From Escarpia spicata (lineage: Eukaryota > Annelida > Polychaeta > Sabellida > Siboglinidae), in assembly GCA_963995525.1 (NCBI GenBank), contig OZ023211.1, positions 53,626,914 to 53,690,913 on the forward strand: a stretch of 64,000 bases of DNA. Direction: 5' to 3'. The notes beneath the pieces were generated by a model. The model was not told the DNA's origin and did not search any database. It saw nothing but the letters and a program-made list of their open reading frames with translations. The position numbers were made by a program, and so were the translations under genes. This document shows positions 24,431 through 33,888 of the stretch, piece after piece; the first letter of the stretch is position 1, and the number at the start of each line of letters is the position of its first letter.

Positions 24431-25879
24431 AAGAAATACAATATTTATACTCCTAGTTCACTGTGTCTATGTGTGACTGTGTCATGACATGAATGCTGCA
24501 GGCTCTGTACAGACCAGTAATCTATTGTCACTGCTTCACAATGTTCTGTATTTTAACATGAACTTGATGAAGTAATGTTTATAAATTGTTCACAGCATTC
24601 CGTCGCTGAATCCAAATGCGCCAAATGCAAGAGGAGTCAAGCCATGAAGAAGTCATACATAATACAGTCTTTTGTAATATTGGAAGTTGATTGTCTCATA
24701 ATTTAATGCCAGTTCATATTTCAGTATCTTGTAAAATAACGTTGTGATCTTTAACATGATGTATATAAGTAATGTTCGTGTCAGGTTGAATGGACACTGT
24801 TCAATGTAGACATCAGGTATAGTCAGATTAAATGTGTACGTATGCAGGCAGGTAATGGGTGTCATATTCAGACGACTCTGTGGCTCGGTACGTTCACAGT
24901 TAACTGTCAGACACTGATGCATGTAACTGCGAACAATATCTGAAATAAAAAGGGTATCGTGTATCATATAATAATGACTGTTTTGATTCTACATGCAAAT
25001 CTTGTGAAATAATTTTCATATCCCTGCTTCTCTTACTCAAGAGAGCACACATAAATTCATAATTGTGATAACCATAAATAATGGCATAAACCATGTCCAA
25101 GCCTAGGCCAGGGCAGGGTAAGCAATAACCAGCGCTGGCGGCTGGCCTAAAACTACCATGCTTGGCCCATATTAGTATTACCGTATACTATAGTCTATTC
25201 ATTAATAGAAACTTAAAATTAAATAATAATTTTATCTAAAAGTCAGAACATACGTTGTTTCTGTAATAATTTAAATTCAAAGAAATGGAATAAGTTATGA
25301 TCTGTAACTGGGTCAGTCAGTTGACGCGCTGTCGGTCTGACTGACACAGTCACAGATCTATCAAAATCAGACAAATCTTGCATGTTTTGAATGGCGCTAA
25401 AACCACATTTCGCGTCCGTGCGCTTCACCAAAATTTTAACACAATGTAAATCAATACCTATAGATCTATCTAAAGGCAATATTTTTTTTCAAAATAAATC
25501 CAATCATAAAAAATTTACAATTGAAACACAGTTAAGCCGTCAAATCGATGAAATTTAGCTTAAATTTTGTCAAATTTCAACCAGAAAAATACGTAATGAA
25601 ATGTCAACTTACGCTCTACTAGAATCCGCATTGAAGCGACCGGAAAAGGGTTGAAATAAAACGTACTCGCGCGCCGGCAAACGAGACGGGCTGTGCGGTG
25701 ATCGCAATTCGACGCACGCGAAACGACCCGGTTAGCAGAATTCGTCGAAGTGCCTACTCTAAGTCAGTGCCTCAGTCTCAGTGAGTGTCTTACAGTTACA
25801 GAGGCAAAGTGCCAAAGCCAAACGCCGAAACGCTAACTTTGAAACGGGCGTCAAACTGACCGCATTTTACATAACATAC
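24431..25879. other. Intergenic; becomes CpG-rich after about 25600
   Basis: The left part is AT-rich with no gene. From about 25610 the sequence is conspicuously richer in CpG (for example CGCGCGCCGG near 25669), suggesting an unmethylated regulatory region. A strong splice-acceptor-like tract on the minus strand near 24946 is discussed among the rejected items. Confidence 0.45.
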
Positions 25880-25963
25880 CTGTCTGGATTCGGAGTCCAG
25901 GGGCACTCGCAGGAACTCTTCCCACAATGTCCTCAGTCCGTCCTGTGAATGTGATCCAGACAT
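25880..25963 (-). CDS. Possible first coding exon of an unidentified gene
   Basis: On the minus strand an ATG at 25963 opens a 28-codon segment beginning MSGSHSQDGLRTLWEEFLRV. It ends at 25880 in a near-consensus donor, CAG followed by GTATGT. The upstream frame is open, and the surroundings are CpG-rich, as expected near a promoter. I cannot find a phase-compatible second exon downstream in the window and do not recognise the protein, so this is a weak candidate. Confidence 0.25.
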
Positions 25964-26839
25964 TGTAGAACGCAAACTGAACTCCCGAGCAAAAAAACAC
26001 TCGTCTCTATTTATGACTGTCACTATGCCACTATGTCTATGAAAAGGTGACCTGAATTTGGCCGGTCGCCAGGTGCGTCACAAGACTAGCCGCACTTTCA
26101 GTAGCGCATTAGTACTTTGACGTACCAATTGCGGCTTATATTGCAAATGTTTCATAATTTCGAAGCGAATGGCAAAGTTCAATTACCAACGGTAAACACT
26201 ACTTCCCTGGCTTGGCGTGGGCGCCGCCATATTAATTCGGGTGCACGTGATTTGCGTGGATGTGGGCGAGTTTGTTTACGTCTCCCTCACTCGATACCGT
26301 AAACTTTGTTATTGAAGCCTCGTGCTTTTGAAGCGTGAACGCCATCAATGTAACAGTGGATTGGACATGTGTGATTTGTATGGAGGATGTGAAATTGAAT
26401 ATACAAAGATGATGCTTTAGGCGTTCTACAGAGTAGCCCTTCGCTGATCAATCAATCAAACGCTAGGATTCCATATGTTTACTGCTGGGGGCACAAACCA
26501 TGCGACCAATCGTTTTTTTTGCCGTTTTAACAAAAGCCTTATACAATTATTCCGTATGATATTTATGTGTTAAAGACTAAGCGAAATGAACCTTTTTATT
26601 GCCAATCTGAATGAAATATACTCTAAAATAGTGTCCTCATATTCAAGTAATTTTTACCCCCCCCCCCCCCCCCCCTGTCACTCTGTCCAAGTCCCTTTCG
26701 TCGCACTTTTCTGTACATTTTCTGAACAGTTTGTTGCGACACCTGGCGGTCGAGGTGACGTCAACGCAGGTTGCACCGCTAGGATTTAGCATGGCGTGCA
26801 TCTATGCGGGTTGGTGTTTCAGCCCGTACCTAAAATTGC
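25964..26839. other. CpG-rich intergenic DNA with a poly-C tract
   Basis: No gene was recognised. A homopolymer of about 19 C residues lies at 26657-26676. CpG content stays higher than in the flanking AT-rich DNA, which may mark a promoter region shared with the candidate exon at 25880-25963. Confidence 0.45.
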
Positions 26840-27100
26840 AATCGCGGACTCATGTCGGCCACTGGGATCGAACATTAGTGGCTTCAATAATCCGTTTCCA
26901 GATCTCTCTGTCTGCCATTGCTGTCTTCAGCTCCTCCGTTTCTAGACCCACATCTTCCTTTAAGCAGTCGATGTAATTTGCTGCTGGTCTTCCTGCCTTG
27001 GTTCTTCCATGTGTCGGTAGCCAGAAGATGGACTTAAATGCCATTTCGTCCTTATGTCTGTAGCAGTGTCCGGCAAATCTCAAGCTCTTCTTCGTATTTT
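26840..27100 (-). mobile_element. LINE ORF2 C-terminal remnant (RTE-like)
   Basis: The minus strand reads RFAGHCYRHKDEMAFK, then GRTKAGRPAANYIDCLKED and ELKTAMADREIWKRII. This is the standard ending of RTE-like LINE ORF2 proteins (GHCYRH, GRP and DR.W motifs). A frameshift precedes it near 27085 and nothing of the reverse transcriptase is left. Confidence 0.82.
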
Positions 27101-27404
27101 ATCAGTGACTTTACACATCCCACTGTATAGTTCTGTTTGTCAAATGCTGTTGCCAGTGATTGTTAAATGCGGCTCGAAGCAATCACGGGATTTAATATCA
27201 TTTTATATCACCTATAATTGTGTCGATGGATGCAAGGAATTTTGTTTACTTTTTGAGTTATTGCCGTTTGAACATTGCGAATACTCAAATTTGCAATAGG
27301 ATTTAATATTTTTGATATAACAATAAAGATAATTATCGTATCTACAAATGTGCTGCTGGAAATACCCATGATTTATTTTTAGTTTCGAAACTAGCGATTT
27401 CGAT

Positions 27405-27440
27405 TGTGCATCCGGACATTCGAAAATGTCCGGATGCACA
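27405..27440. repeat. Perfect 16-bp inverted repeat, 4-base loop
   Basis: TGTGCATCCGGACATT is followed by CGAA and then AATGTCCGGATGCACA, so the transcript of either strand could form a 16-base-pair stem with a tetraloop. It lies in otherwise AT-rich intergenic DNA. Confidence 0.9.
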
Positions 27441-28961
27441 GCATAAAATGTGGAATTTCTAATTCATTGAATTTTATTGATTTTTTGGCTTGGTGGACGT
27501 GGAAATAGATTGCAGGATGTAATATAACATGGATTCAAGCAATAGGTGTTTTTATTCCCTTAAAAAAAGTTAACACAATTCATGTGTACATCCAGCGACA
27601 AACGGTAGATAGGATTATTATCTTTACGGTGATGTCAGAAAATATTAAATTCCGCAATTACAATTCCATGTACAATCTGAAACAACAAGCCGCACCGCCG
27701 CTCGCCGGGCTAAAGCATACGGCGCGCTCAGCAGCAGTGCCTGTCGTGGCGGGCTGGTTGCTTTGGAACACGCGAATGACCACGTTTGAGTTGAAGCGGA
27801 CTTAGTGACACGAGTTCGCAATGAACAGGCTTCATATTGGGCAAATTACTTTACAAGCATGTTAAATTTACGTATACGAAGTTTCAATACCTTTAAAATT
27901 TTATTTAACTTAGTTTTTAAATCTGTAACACATATACCGTCAGATTTCTGCAAACAAACTGTCAGAAAAGTTGTTTTGAGTGAAGAATTTACGAAAATAG
28001 ACCGGCAAAACCCAAATTCCACAAAAGACGCCTGCCTCAAAAACCGTGCATCCCATCTGCGCCGTGTAAATCGCTCTATGGCCAAAGCGTGTCAATTGAG
28101 CTCGAGCAGACTCTATAAAAGCTATAGACCTAACTGGCGGGGGCGTCCGCAGAATTATACACGCACCACACGCACATCATAGATACACGCACGTGCACAT
28201 GCACGCACATGCAAACACACACGTACACACACGCGCATACATACGCACACCCACACACGCGCACGTACGCTTTATTTCAAACTGGCAAACTCCTAATGTC
28301 TGTGAAGAAATAATACAGACCATAATTGTGAATAGAGTTTGTGTATACTTTTTTTTGTAAAGAAACACGGGTGGTACCAGAGAGGGTAGACTAGGAAAAG
28401 CACGAACTTCCAACTGCACCTCCGTTGAGGCTCGACAAAAATCCTGGCGGCCGAACCAAAATTCACATTGAGTGAGCTGAGCAGCTTCAGGACAACTCCG
28501 CCTGTCGCGCAGTCGGATCATGACATCGGAAGACGGGGAGGGGGGATGATGTTAAAAAGCCACCGTATCTTCAGCTTCTCCGCTGTCTCGGCTCTACTGA
28601 TCAGAAGATGGAGTGCTGTTTCTTCGGTGGCACATTCAACAGTGCTAGGGGAGCACGCCACTGTAACTCAAGCATAGCGCGGCAATATTCTTAATGTCTA
28701 AACACGGCTATGAGAAACACAACGACGTTCGTTCCTGTTTGAAACTATACTGTTACATTACTCAACTGCACATATAAATATCATAACCAACAATGGCGTT
28801 GTCAAACCAATCAATTGTTTGTACCACTCCTCCATTGTCCATTTTAAATTATCAAGTTGTGACAGTGACGTAACTGAAAAAGTGTGGAGTGGGATCTCTA
28901 TCGCTTGGTGTGGATTCAATTCAACTCAGGAAATTGATATCCACTAGAATAATAATCAAAA
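27441..28961. other. Intergenic; upstream of the homeobox gene
   Basis: No gene was recognised. It contains an imperfect (CA)-rich patch (about 28155-28265) and a TATAAAAG box-like site near 28111. Parts of the region are CpG-rich. Confidence 0.45.
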
Positions 28962-28969
28962 TGACGTCA
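28962..28969. promoter_or_regulatory. Perfect CRE site (TGACGTCA)
   Basis: The palindromic cAMP-response element consensus lies 196 bases upstream of the homeobox ATG. Its role as a promoter element is inference from sequence and position. Confidence 0.35.
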
Positions 28970-29003
28970 CACATTCCATCAATGAATCAGCATTCATATA
29001 TCA

Positions 29004-29031
<28 letters not shown>
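29004..29031. repeat. (TA)n microsatellite
   Basis: About 13 TA units between the CRE site and the homeobox start. Confidence 0.95.
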
Positions 29032-29035
<4 letters not shown>

Positions 29036-29164
29036 TCTTACACAATTGTGTAATGTAGTCGTTTCGAGTTAACAAACTAATTTTTTAGGCGGATCACATT
29101 AACCGACACACTTGATCTAGCAGACGACGGAAATTCGGTTTCTAAAACTGCATATTTTACAGAA

Positions 29165-29782
29165 ATGTCTCTTCCAAGGCAAAATTTAACTGACGCGCGG
29201 GTACGAAAACGCAGAAAGAGGACAATCATTACAGCGGAACAATTGGAGAAGCTCGAAAAAACGTTCAAACAGGAACAATGGCCAAACAAACTGCGCAAAG
29301 AAAGACTCGCCTTCGAACTCGGATCAAACGAACAATTTGTGAGCATCTGGTTTCAGAACAAACGTGCCCGGGTGAAACGGGAAGAGGAAATGGCGAAGAT
29401 GCAACTAACTGACAAATCTTTCATGATTTCGGAAACACAAAAGAACGTCGACGATTTTAATACCGACCACGAGAAAACGATCGCAATGACAACAGTGTCA
29501 ACGGCCAACGATCTGGCTAGCATGTCTGACGACTCGGTGTCGGAGAGTGTGACTACTTCCGAACAATTTGAGAAGAATGGAAACGAAGAAATGGCATCAG
29601 AAGTGGTCGTTCCGCAGTCTCCTGGCGCCGATATAAAACCAACTGTTTCGCAAGAGGACAATAGTGCCGTTGACGTGGCGACATCTGAGCAGGAAATGTT
29701 GACGTCGACGTCATCGACTTCTTCTTCGTCGATATTCCACGCTTCGCCAGCACCTGCTGTGACGTATCCAATTCAAAGCAAG
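29165..29782 (+). CDS. Homeobox gene exon 1
   Basis: 206 codons carrying the whole homeodomain and the Ser/Thr-rich linker. The ATG at 29165 is the first in the frame and sits just before the basic N-arm. Without splicing, the frame would run to a stop at 29852-29854 and add hydrophobic residues, so the GT at 29783 is preferred. Confidence 0.85.
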
Positions 29783-30443
29783 GTCGTACACAACTTTTTC
29801 ATATCTTATTGTTGGTTGCTTCTTGTGCACACATGCGCTCCATCCTTGACATGACATAGGCCGCATGGCATTATACACCATAGAAAAGTCGATATATGTT
29901 GTATTTAATTTAATAAAATATTGACCATATAATAGGGCAATATTATGTGGGACGCACATAACTTGTCATAAGTCATAAGTCTACATACTACACAGTTACA
30001 AAAGCCAAAGCGTTGTTAGTGGTTAACCGAACTTAACGCTTTGTTCAAAATGCATAAATTAATTAAATATTCAATGATCTCAATCATTCAACGAGTTTTT
30101 CTGCTATACGTTTTGACTGTACTGGTAGCAACACAACTTCATCTTGACATTACGTATAACGAGAACACTCACAATATACCAGCGTGCCTTCTTGCAGGTC
30201 ACAAACGCGGCGGCCGCGGCGGCTGCTCCACCGCGTAAAGCTGCGACGGATTCCGACGGCAAACTCAGCCTGTTCCGGGCCATCATCAACATGATAGCCG
30301 TGACGGAGGGAGGCATCGTCGACAGGACAGACCCCGAGTTCCCGACCGCCGTCAACGACGCCCTGTATGGGATCTACGTAAATCGAGACTCCCGACTCAT
30401 CTACGACCGCTTCTACGGACTCGACTTGGTCGACTTCGACTGA
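29165..30443 (+). CDS. Divergent PRD-like homeobox transcription factor (two exons)
   Basis: Exon 1 (29165-29782) and exon 2 (30198-30443) join in phase 0 at AAG/GTCGTA and CTTGCAG/GTCACA, giving 287 residues. The homeodomain spans residues 15-74 with no insertion. R19, L30, F34, W62, F63, N65 and R67 correspond to homeodomain R5, L16, F20, W48, F49, N51 and R53, and position 50 is glutamine (Q64). Helix 3 reads IWFQNKRARVKRE and the N-arm is very basic. The middle (75-206) is rich in Ser, Thr and acid with a Ser/Thr run near 180-193. Exon 2 starts with seven alanines after VTN and ends in an acidic DLVDFD. It should act in the nucleus as a sequence-specific DNA-binding regulator. Class assignment is by eye: PRD-like is likely, but no paired domain is present and the family is not identified. 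Confidence 0.85.
29783..30197 (+). other. Homeobox gene intron
   Basis: 415 bases, much more AT-rich than the flanking exons. It begins GTCGTA and ends in a CTTCTTGCAG acceptor. Confidence 0.75.
30198..30443 (+). CDS. Homeobox gene exon 2
   Basis: 81 codons and a TGA stop. GC-rich and CpG-rich, beginning with a polyalanine tract and followed by a compact segment (DGKLSLFRAIINMIAVTEGG, then LIYDRFYGLDLVDFD) that I do not recognise as any described domain. The phase match with exon 1 and the sharp base-composition change at the acceptor support it. Confidence 0.78.
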   Translation, partial: VTNAAAAAAAPPRKAATDSDGKLSLFRAIINMIAVTEGGIVDRTDPEFPTAVNDALYGIYVNRDSRLIYDRFYGLDLVDFD

Positions 30444-31139
30444 CGGTCTAAGGACACGAACGTGAAGAATGTTGCATGCAGTGACCACGTGTTATATGAC
30501 TCGAATTGCCAATCATATGTGGTGATCGCTGTTTACAACGCGAGCACATTGATTACTGCGGGTGACGACTGTCAAATTTTCCGATAGCATCATTATGATG
30601 AACACTACATGCGTCATAATAATTAAATAACAACGCCCTTGGGATATTTTGTCGACCGAGCCAAACACGATCAGGAACATGTCAATGTCATTCGTTCCTC
30701 ATCCATAGTATTCACTGTGCGGTTGTCGTATCAGTGTCGTTTGCTTGAGCACATCGTGGAATTTAAGGATTACTAGCTAACACCCAATCGTGGCGCAACA
30801 AACCAAGAGTAGCATGCATTTGTTACCCTTTACATTAAACGGTACTTATATTTACAGCGAATGACCCATGTCTGTAGACGACATCGCATGCACCAGATAG
30901 TACACATACTTTTTACAGTGACGTTAACTGGGGAATGATCGACCGACCACTATTATCCACTGAAAAATTAACACTAAGGCACTATCTTTGGTTTCTTTTA
31001 TAAATCTCCAATTGGTAGATCATGATCAATGATCCAAGGAAACGAATGCTATAGAAAGATGCGAATGAACCCGGGTGCCTGGGACTCTAGAGGGCGATAG
31101 ATTTACAATGCTACAGAGTTAGCATACACATATATATAT
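30444..31139. other. Intergenic, 3' of the homeobox gene
   Basis: No second gene is seen. No clear AATAAA close to the stop was identified, so the transcript end is not placed. Confidence 0.5.
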
Positions 31140-32560
31140 TTAGACAGATCATTCGTGGAAATCATTGTCTGGTCGGCCGGCGTTATGTGGGTGGGATTGG
31201 CACACCAGTGATGCAGGGTAGTTTGGTGCTATGCGATGCAGATGAACGAACCATCGAAGGCGTCTGTGGGCAATGAGTAGGGATGCAAGCTGCTGACCAG
31301 TGCGTTCTATGATCGTGTTATTTCTGATGTAACGGAACCACTTTATCTTCTCAAGGCGGCGGAGTGTCTTCAATGTGAAAGCGTCAATTTTCTTGGCCTG
31401 TTGAACGGTCAGTTGGCAGGTCTCGGAGGCATGTAGGTGGATCGAAATGACGAGCGCATTGAACATCTTTAACTTAGTTCCCCGCGAGATGGAACGTCTG
31501 CGCCACAGAGCATTAGATAGAAGTTTCATTGCACCCGCTGCTTTGACGATTATAACGGAGAACTCATGGTCGACAGAGCCATCGGCAATTATGATGGAAC
31601 CCAGGTAAGTAAACTCATCCACAAAGTCGATGATTTCGCCGTTGATGTTGATGGGGTTGAGCAAATCGATATCTACGCATATTGCCATCGCTTTTGTTTT
31701 GGTCCAGCTGATGGAAAGACCAACATCACTGGCTATAGAACAGAGTTCCTTGAGGACGACGACGAGGTCAGCACGCGATGTGCAGAAGATGGCAATGTCA
31801 TCTGCATAATCCAAGTATGTCACAACAGTGTCTCCAAGTTTAATACCAACGGAAGAACCGGCATTTCTCTCAAGCTGTCGCATGATATGATCAATGGTGA
31901 GACTGAACTGCTCAAGGTCAACCACACAGCCTTGACGTACACCGGAGCCAATGGAGAAAAGATCTGAGGAATCATTACCTAGGCGGATACAACTCTCACT
32001 GTCGCTGCACAGTAGCTTGAACAATAGGCATAACTTTGGGGGCAGACCAGTGTTCTGAAGGAGTAACTAGAGGATATTGCGGTCGATTCTATCAAAAGCA
32101 GTTTTATAATTAACAAAAGCAATGAAGGTGGTTTGACGAAATTAATTTAGCTTTTCGATAGTCTTGCTTACAGAGAATATCTTATAAATGGTGGAAAGTC
32201 CCGGGACGAAACCAGCCGGCTGGACACTTCTCTTTGACCTGATAGCGTCAATAGAACGATGTAGCAAGAGGAGAGCTAAAAGTTTACCAGGTATCGATAA
32301 AAATGTTATTCCTCTGTGATTGCTGCATATGAGGCGATCGCCCTTATGTTTCCAGAATGGCAGGGTGATATCATGTTTCCAATCGTGGGTGATATCACGT
32401 CTCCACCAGATGAAATGCCAACATAAGCTATATTTTCTGCGTAAACTCAGATCCTCGGGGTGAGCCCTCATGTTCTGAGGACCTTCTATGGCTGTTACCT
32501 TGAGAGTACAGTAACCTTTGGCTTCCTGGCATGGCATAGTGGATTGAGTGTCACCAATCG
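31140..32560 (-). mobile_element. RTE-like LINE, 5'-truncated, degenerate
   Basis: The minus strand encodes an endonuclease-less reverse transcriptase in two main frames. The first (32142-32560) has WKHDITLPFWKHKGDRL, SNHRGITFLSIPGKLLA and PAGFVPGLST. The second (31149-32024) has GVRQGCVVDLEQFSLTID, the catalytic YADD box, a KTKAM motif and FTYLGSIII, then LRRLEKIKWFRYIRNN and the RLRWFVHLHR tail. A short out-of-frame segment with AFDRIDR links them. The copy ends shortly after the GRP motif near 31150. No endonuclease domain remains. Confidence 0.88.
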
Positions 32561-32649
32561 GAATATCCTGAGTCGCGTCATCAGACTCGGCAGCAAGGTG
32601 ATCGGGAGAGGAACTTACCAGTGTAGATGACTGTTGTTGTGTTGCTTGG

Positions 32650-32794
32650 ATGTACTGATAATAGCTATTACATGACAGTTTACTATAAGACACGTTAGAA
32701 GGAATGAATGTTTAATCAAAGCCTTAACACGTGAACATCTGAATTCTGACCTCTAGTATAATGAGGTTCTATTAAAGCGCGTAATACTACGACA
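32650..32794 (-). mobile_element. Probable 3' LTR of Gypsy element C
   Basis: On the minus strand an A-run followed by GGGAGA (a polypurine tract, 32795-32812) is immediately followed by TGTCGTAGTATTACGCG, the expected LTR start. The outer end is uncertain because no second copy of this LTR is present in the window; 32650 is an estimate. Confidence 0.5.
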
Positions 32795-33027
32795 TCTCCC
32801 TTTTTTTTTTACAAAAGAAGAGATTATGACTTACTCAAAGTAACTTGTTATAAAGTCTCTGAAATAACTGTAAACTTGTAAACGAACAACATGCAACAGA
32901 TTTAACTCTGATATAAGCTATACAGTATGCCATGCTTACAGTCTTTGTATCTATTCATGAGGCTGCCTAATATGACGACCAGAGCGGGTCACATATAGTC
33001 CAGTTGTATTATTTAGAACAATGTTCT
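32795..33027 (-). pseudogene. Gypsy element C: polypurine tract and last pol codons
   Basis: Minus-strand sequence from 33027 reads IVLNNTTGLYVTRSGRHIRQ and ends PHE with TAG near 32961. The TRSGR.I..P motif is the usual tail of Gypsy pol proteins. It continues, in the same reading frame, the C segment at 38141-38256 once element A and its target duplication are set aside. A spacer and the polypurine tract AAAAAAAAAAGGGAGA follow. Confidence 0.8.
33023..33027. repeat. Element A target-site duplication, left
   Basis: GTTCT directly abuts the left LTR of A; the same five bases follow the right LTR at 38136-38140. Confidence 0.92.
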
Positions 33028-33179
33028 TGAAACAATTGCACGTAATGACAAAACAACAAGACTCGTGATCGACTGATCGTAAACGTAACTCGTGTATTCC
33101 GTGTCTCTGTCGCAAGAAAGAATCAGCCCAACAATATTATAAAGTTCGATAATATGACACTATAGTCCAGGATGTTACA
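33028..33179 (-). repeat. Element A LTR (3' LTR)
   Basis: Begins TGTAACATCC and ends GTTTCA on the minus strand (TG...CA ends). It matches 37984-38135 except for G versus C in CTCTGTCGC/CTCTCTCGC. Confidence 0.95.
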
Positions 33180-33191
33180 TCCCCCTTTTTT
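33180..33191 (-). promoter_or_regulatory. Element A polypurine tract
   Basis: The minus strand reads AAAAAAGGGGGA directly before the 3' LTR, the position where plus-strand DNA synthesis is primed. Confidence 0.88.
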
Positions 33192-33330
33192 ACTAAGTAA
33201 CGAGAACATTAACTACAACTATGGATTATATATGGCGCATATTATTCTAATTTAATATCGCAACTAATCTACTGTGGCACATATTTTACTAAGGTAATAT
33301 GGCTACTCAATTAATTATTCCAGTGTTAGG

Positions 33331-33888
33331 CTATAAGTCGAGCCTGTCGGGTTGTGTGATTGCTCGTCCCGACCTCGTTCGATAGGACAGCTGCGTCGCG
33401 TCGTCTGTTCTTCGTGCGCGTTCGTGTTGCTGACGTGATGTCGCCTGCTGCTGCGCCGGCTGAACTTGTGATGTGACGTCACCGCCTTCAGCTGTCGGAG
33501 TCTCGTCAGCGAAGTGTACTCGTCGCGGTGACCCCGTCGTTTGTATTTGACGTCAGTTGCGCCGCAGGATGCGACCGTTCTGCGCCTCGATGAGGTAGGA
33601 GCGCGGTTCGTCGCAGGTTGCCGTCACAGTGGCTGGCTGCCACCGGCCTGACACGTGATCTTGCATGCGCACTTGCTGCCCTGTCGTGAGTGGAGGCAAG
33701 TCATGTGCACGCGTATCGTGATACGATTTCTGCGTGTCCTGACGCTCCTGTAGTCGTGTGTGTATATCTCGTTTCGGTGCGTCAGTACGTTTCTCAGCTG
33801 AATCGGGAGGTCGCCTTTCATCTTGCGCGTGTAGAGCAACTCGCCCGGTGATGGCAAGTGATGGTCTATTGGCGTCGTTCTCAGGCAA
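33331..33888 (-). pseudogene. Element A integrase C-terminal region, out of frame
   Basis: A second minus frame (33553-33888) carries the expected continuation of integrase, with ERQDTQKSYHDTRAHDLPPL and a chromodomain-less basic tail. It is one frame away from the main pol frame after a CACACA-rich run near 33755, so a short slippage indel is the likely break. A TGA at 33553-33555 interrupts it again, and the tail (TRSGRAITQPDRLDL) ends at a TAG, 33331-33333. Confidence 0.75.

Noticed and set aside
24653..24967. Second exon of the candidate gene at 25880-25963 (strong CCCTTTTTATTTCAG acceptor near 24946, about 98 open codons)
   Set aside because: Joining it to the candidate first exon in the correct phase gives a stop after ten codons. 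The long open frame is in another phase and has no recognised domain.
29353..29661. 102-codon minus frame opposite the homeobox exon
   Set aside because: Shadow of the Ser/Thr-rich homeobox coding strand.
30041..30238. Separate small gene over the homeobox intron and exon-2 start
   Set aside because: This frame crosses the well-supported acceptor at 30197 and has no signature; exon 2 in the phase-matched frame explains the region better.
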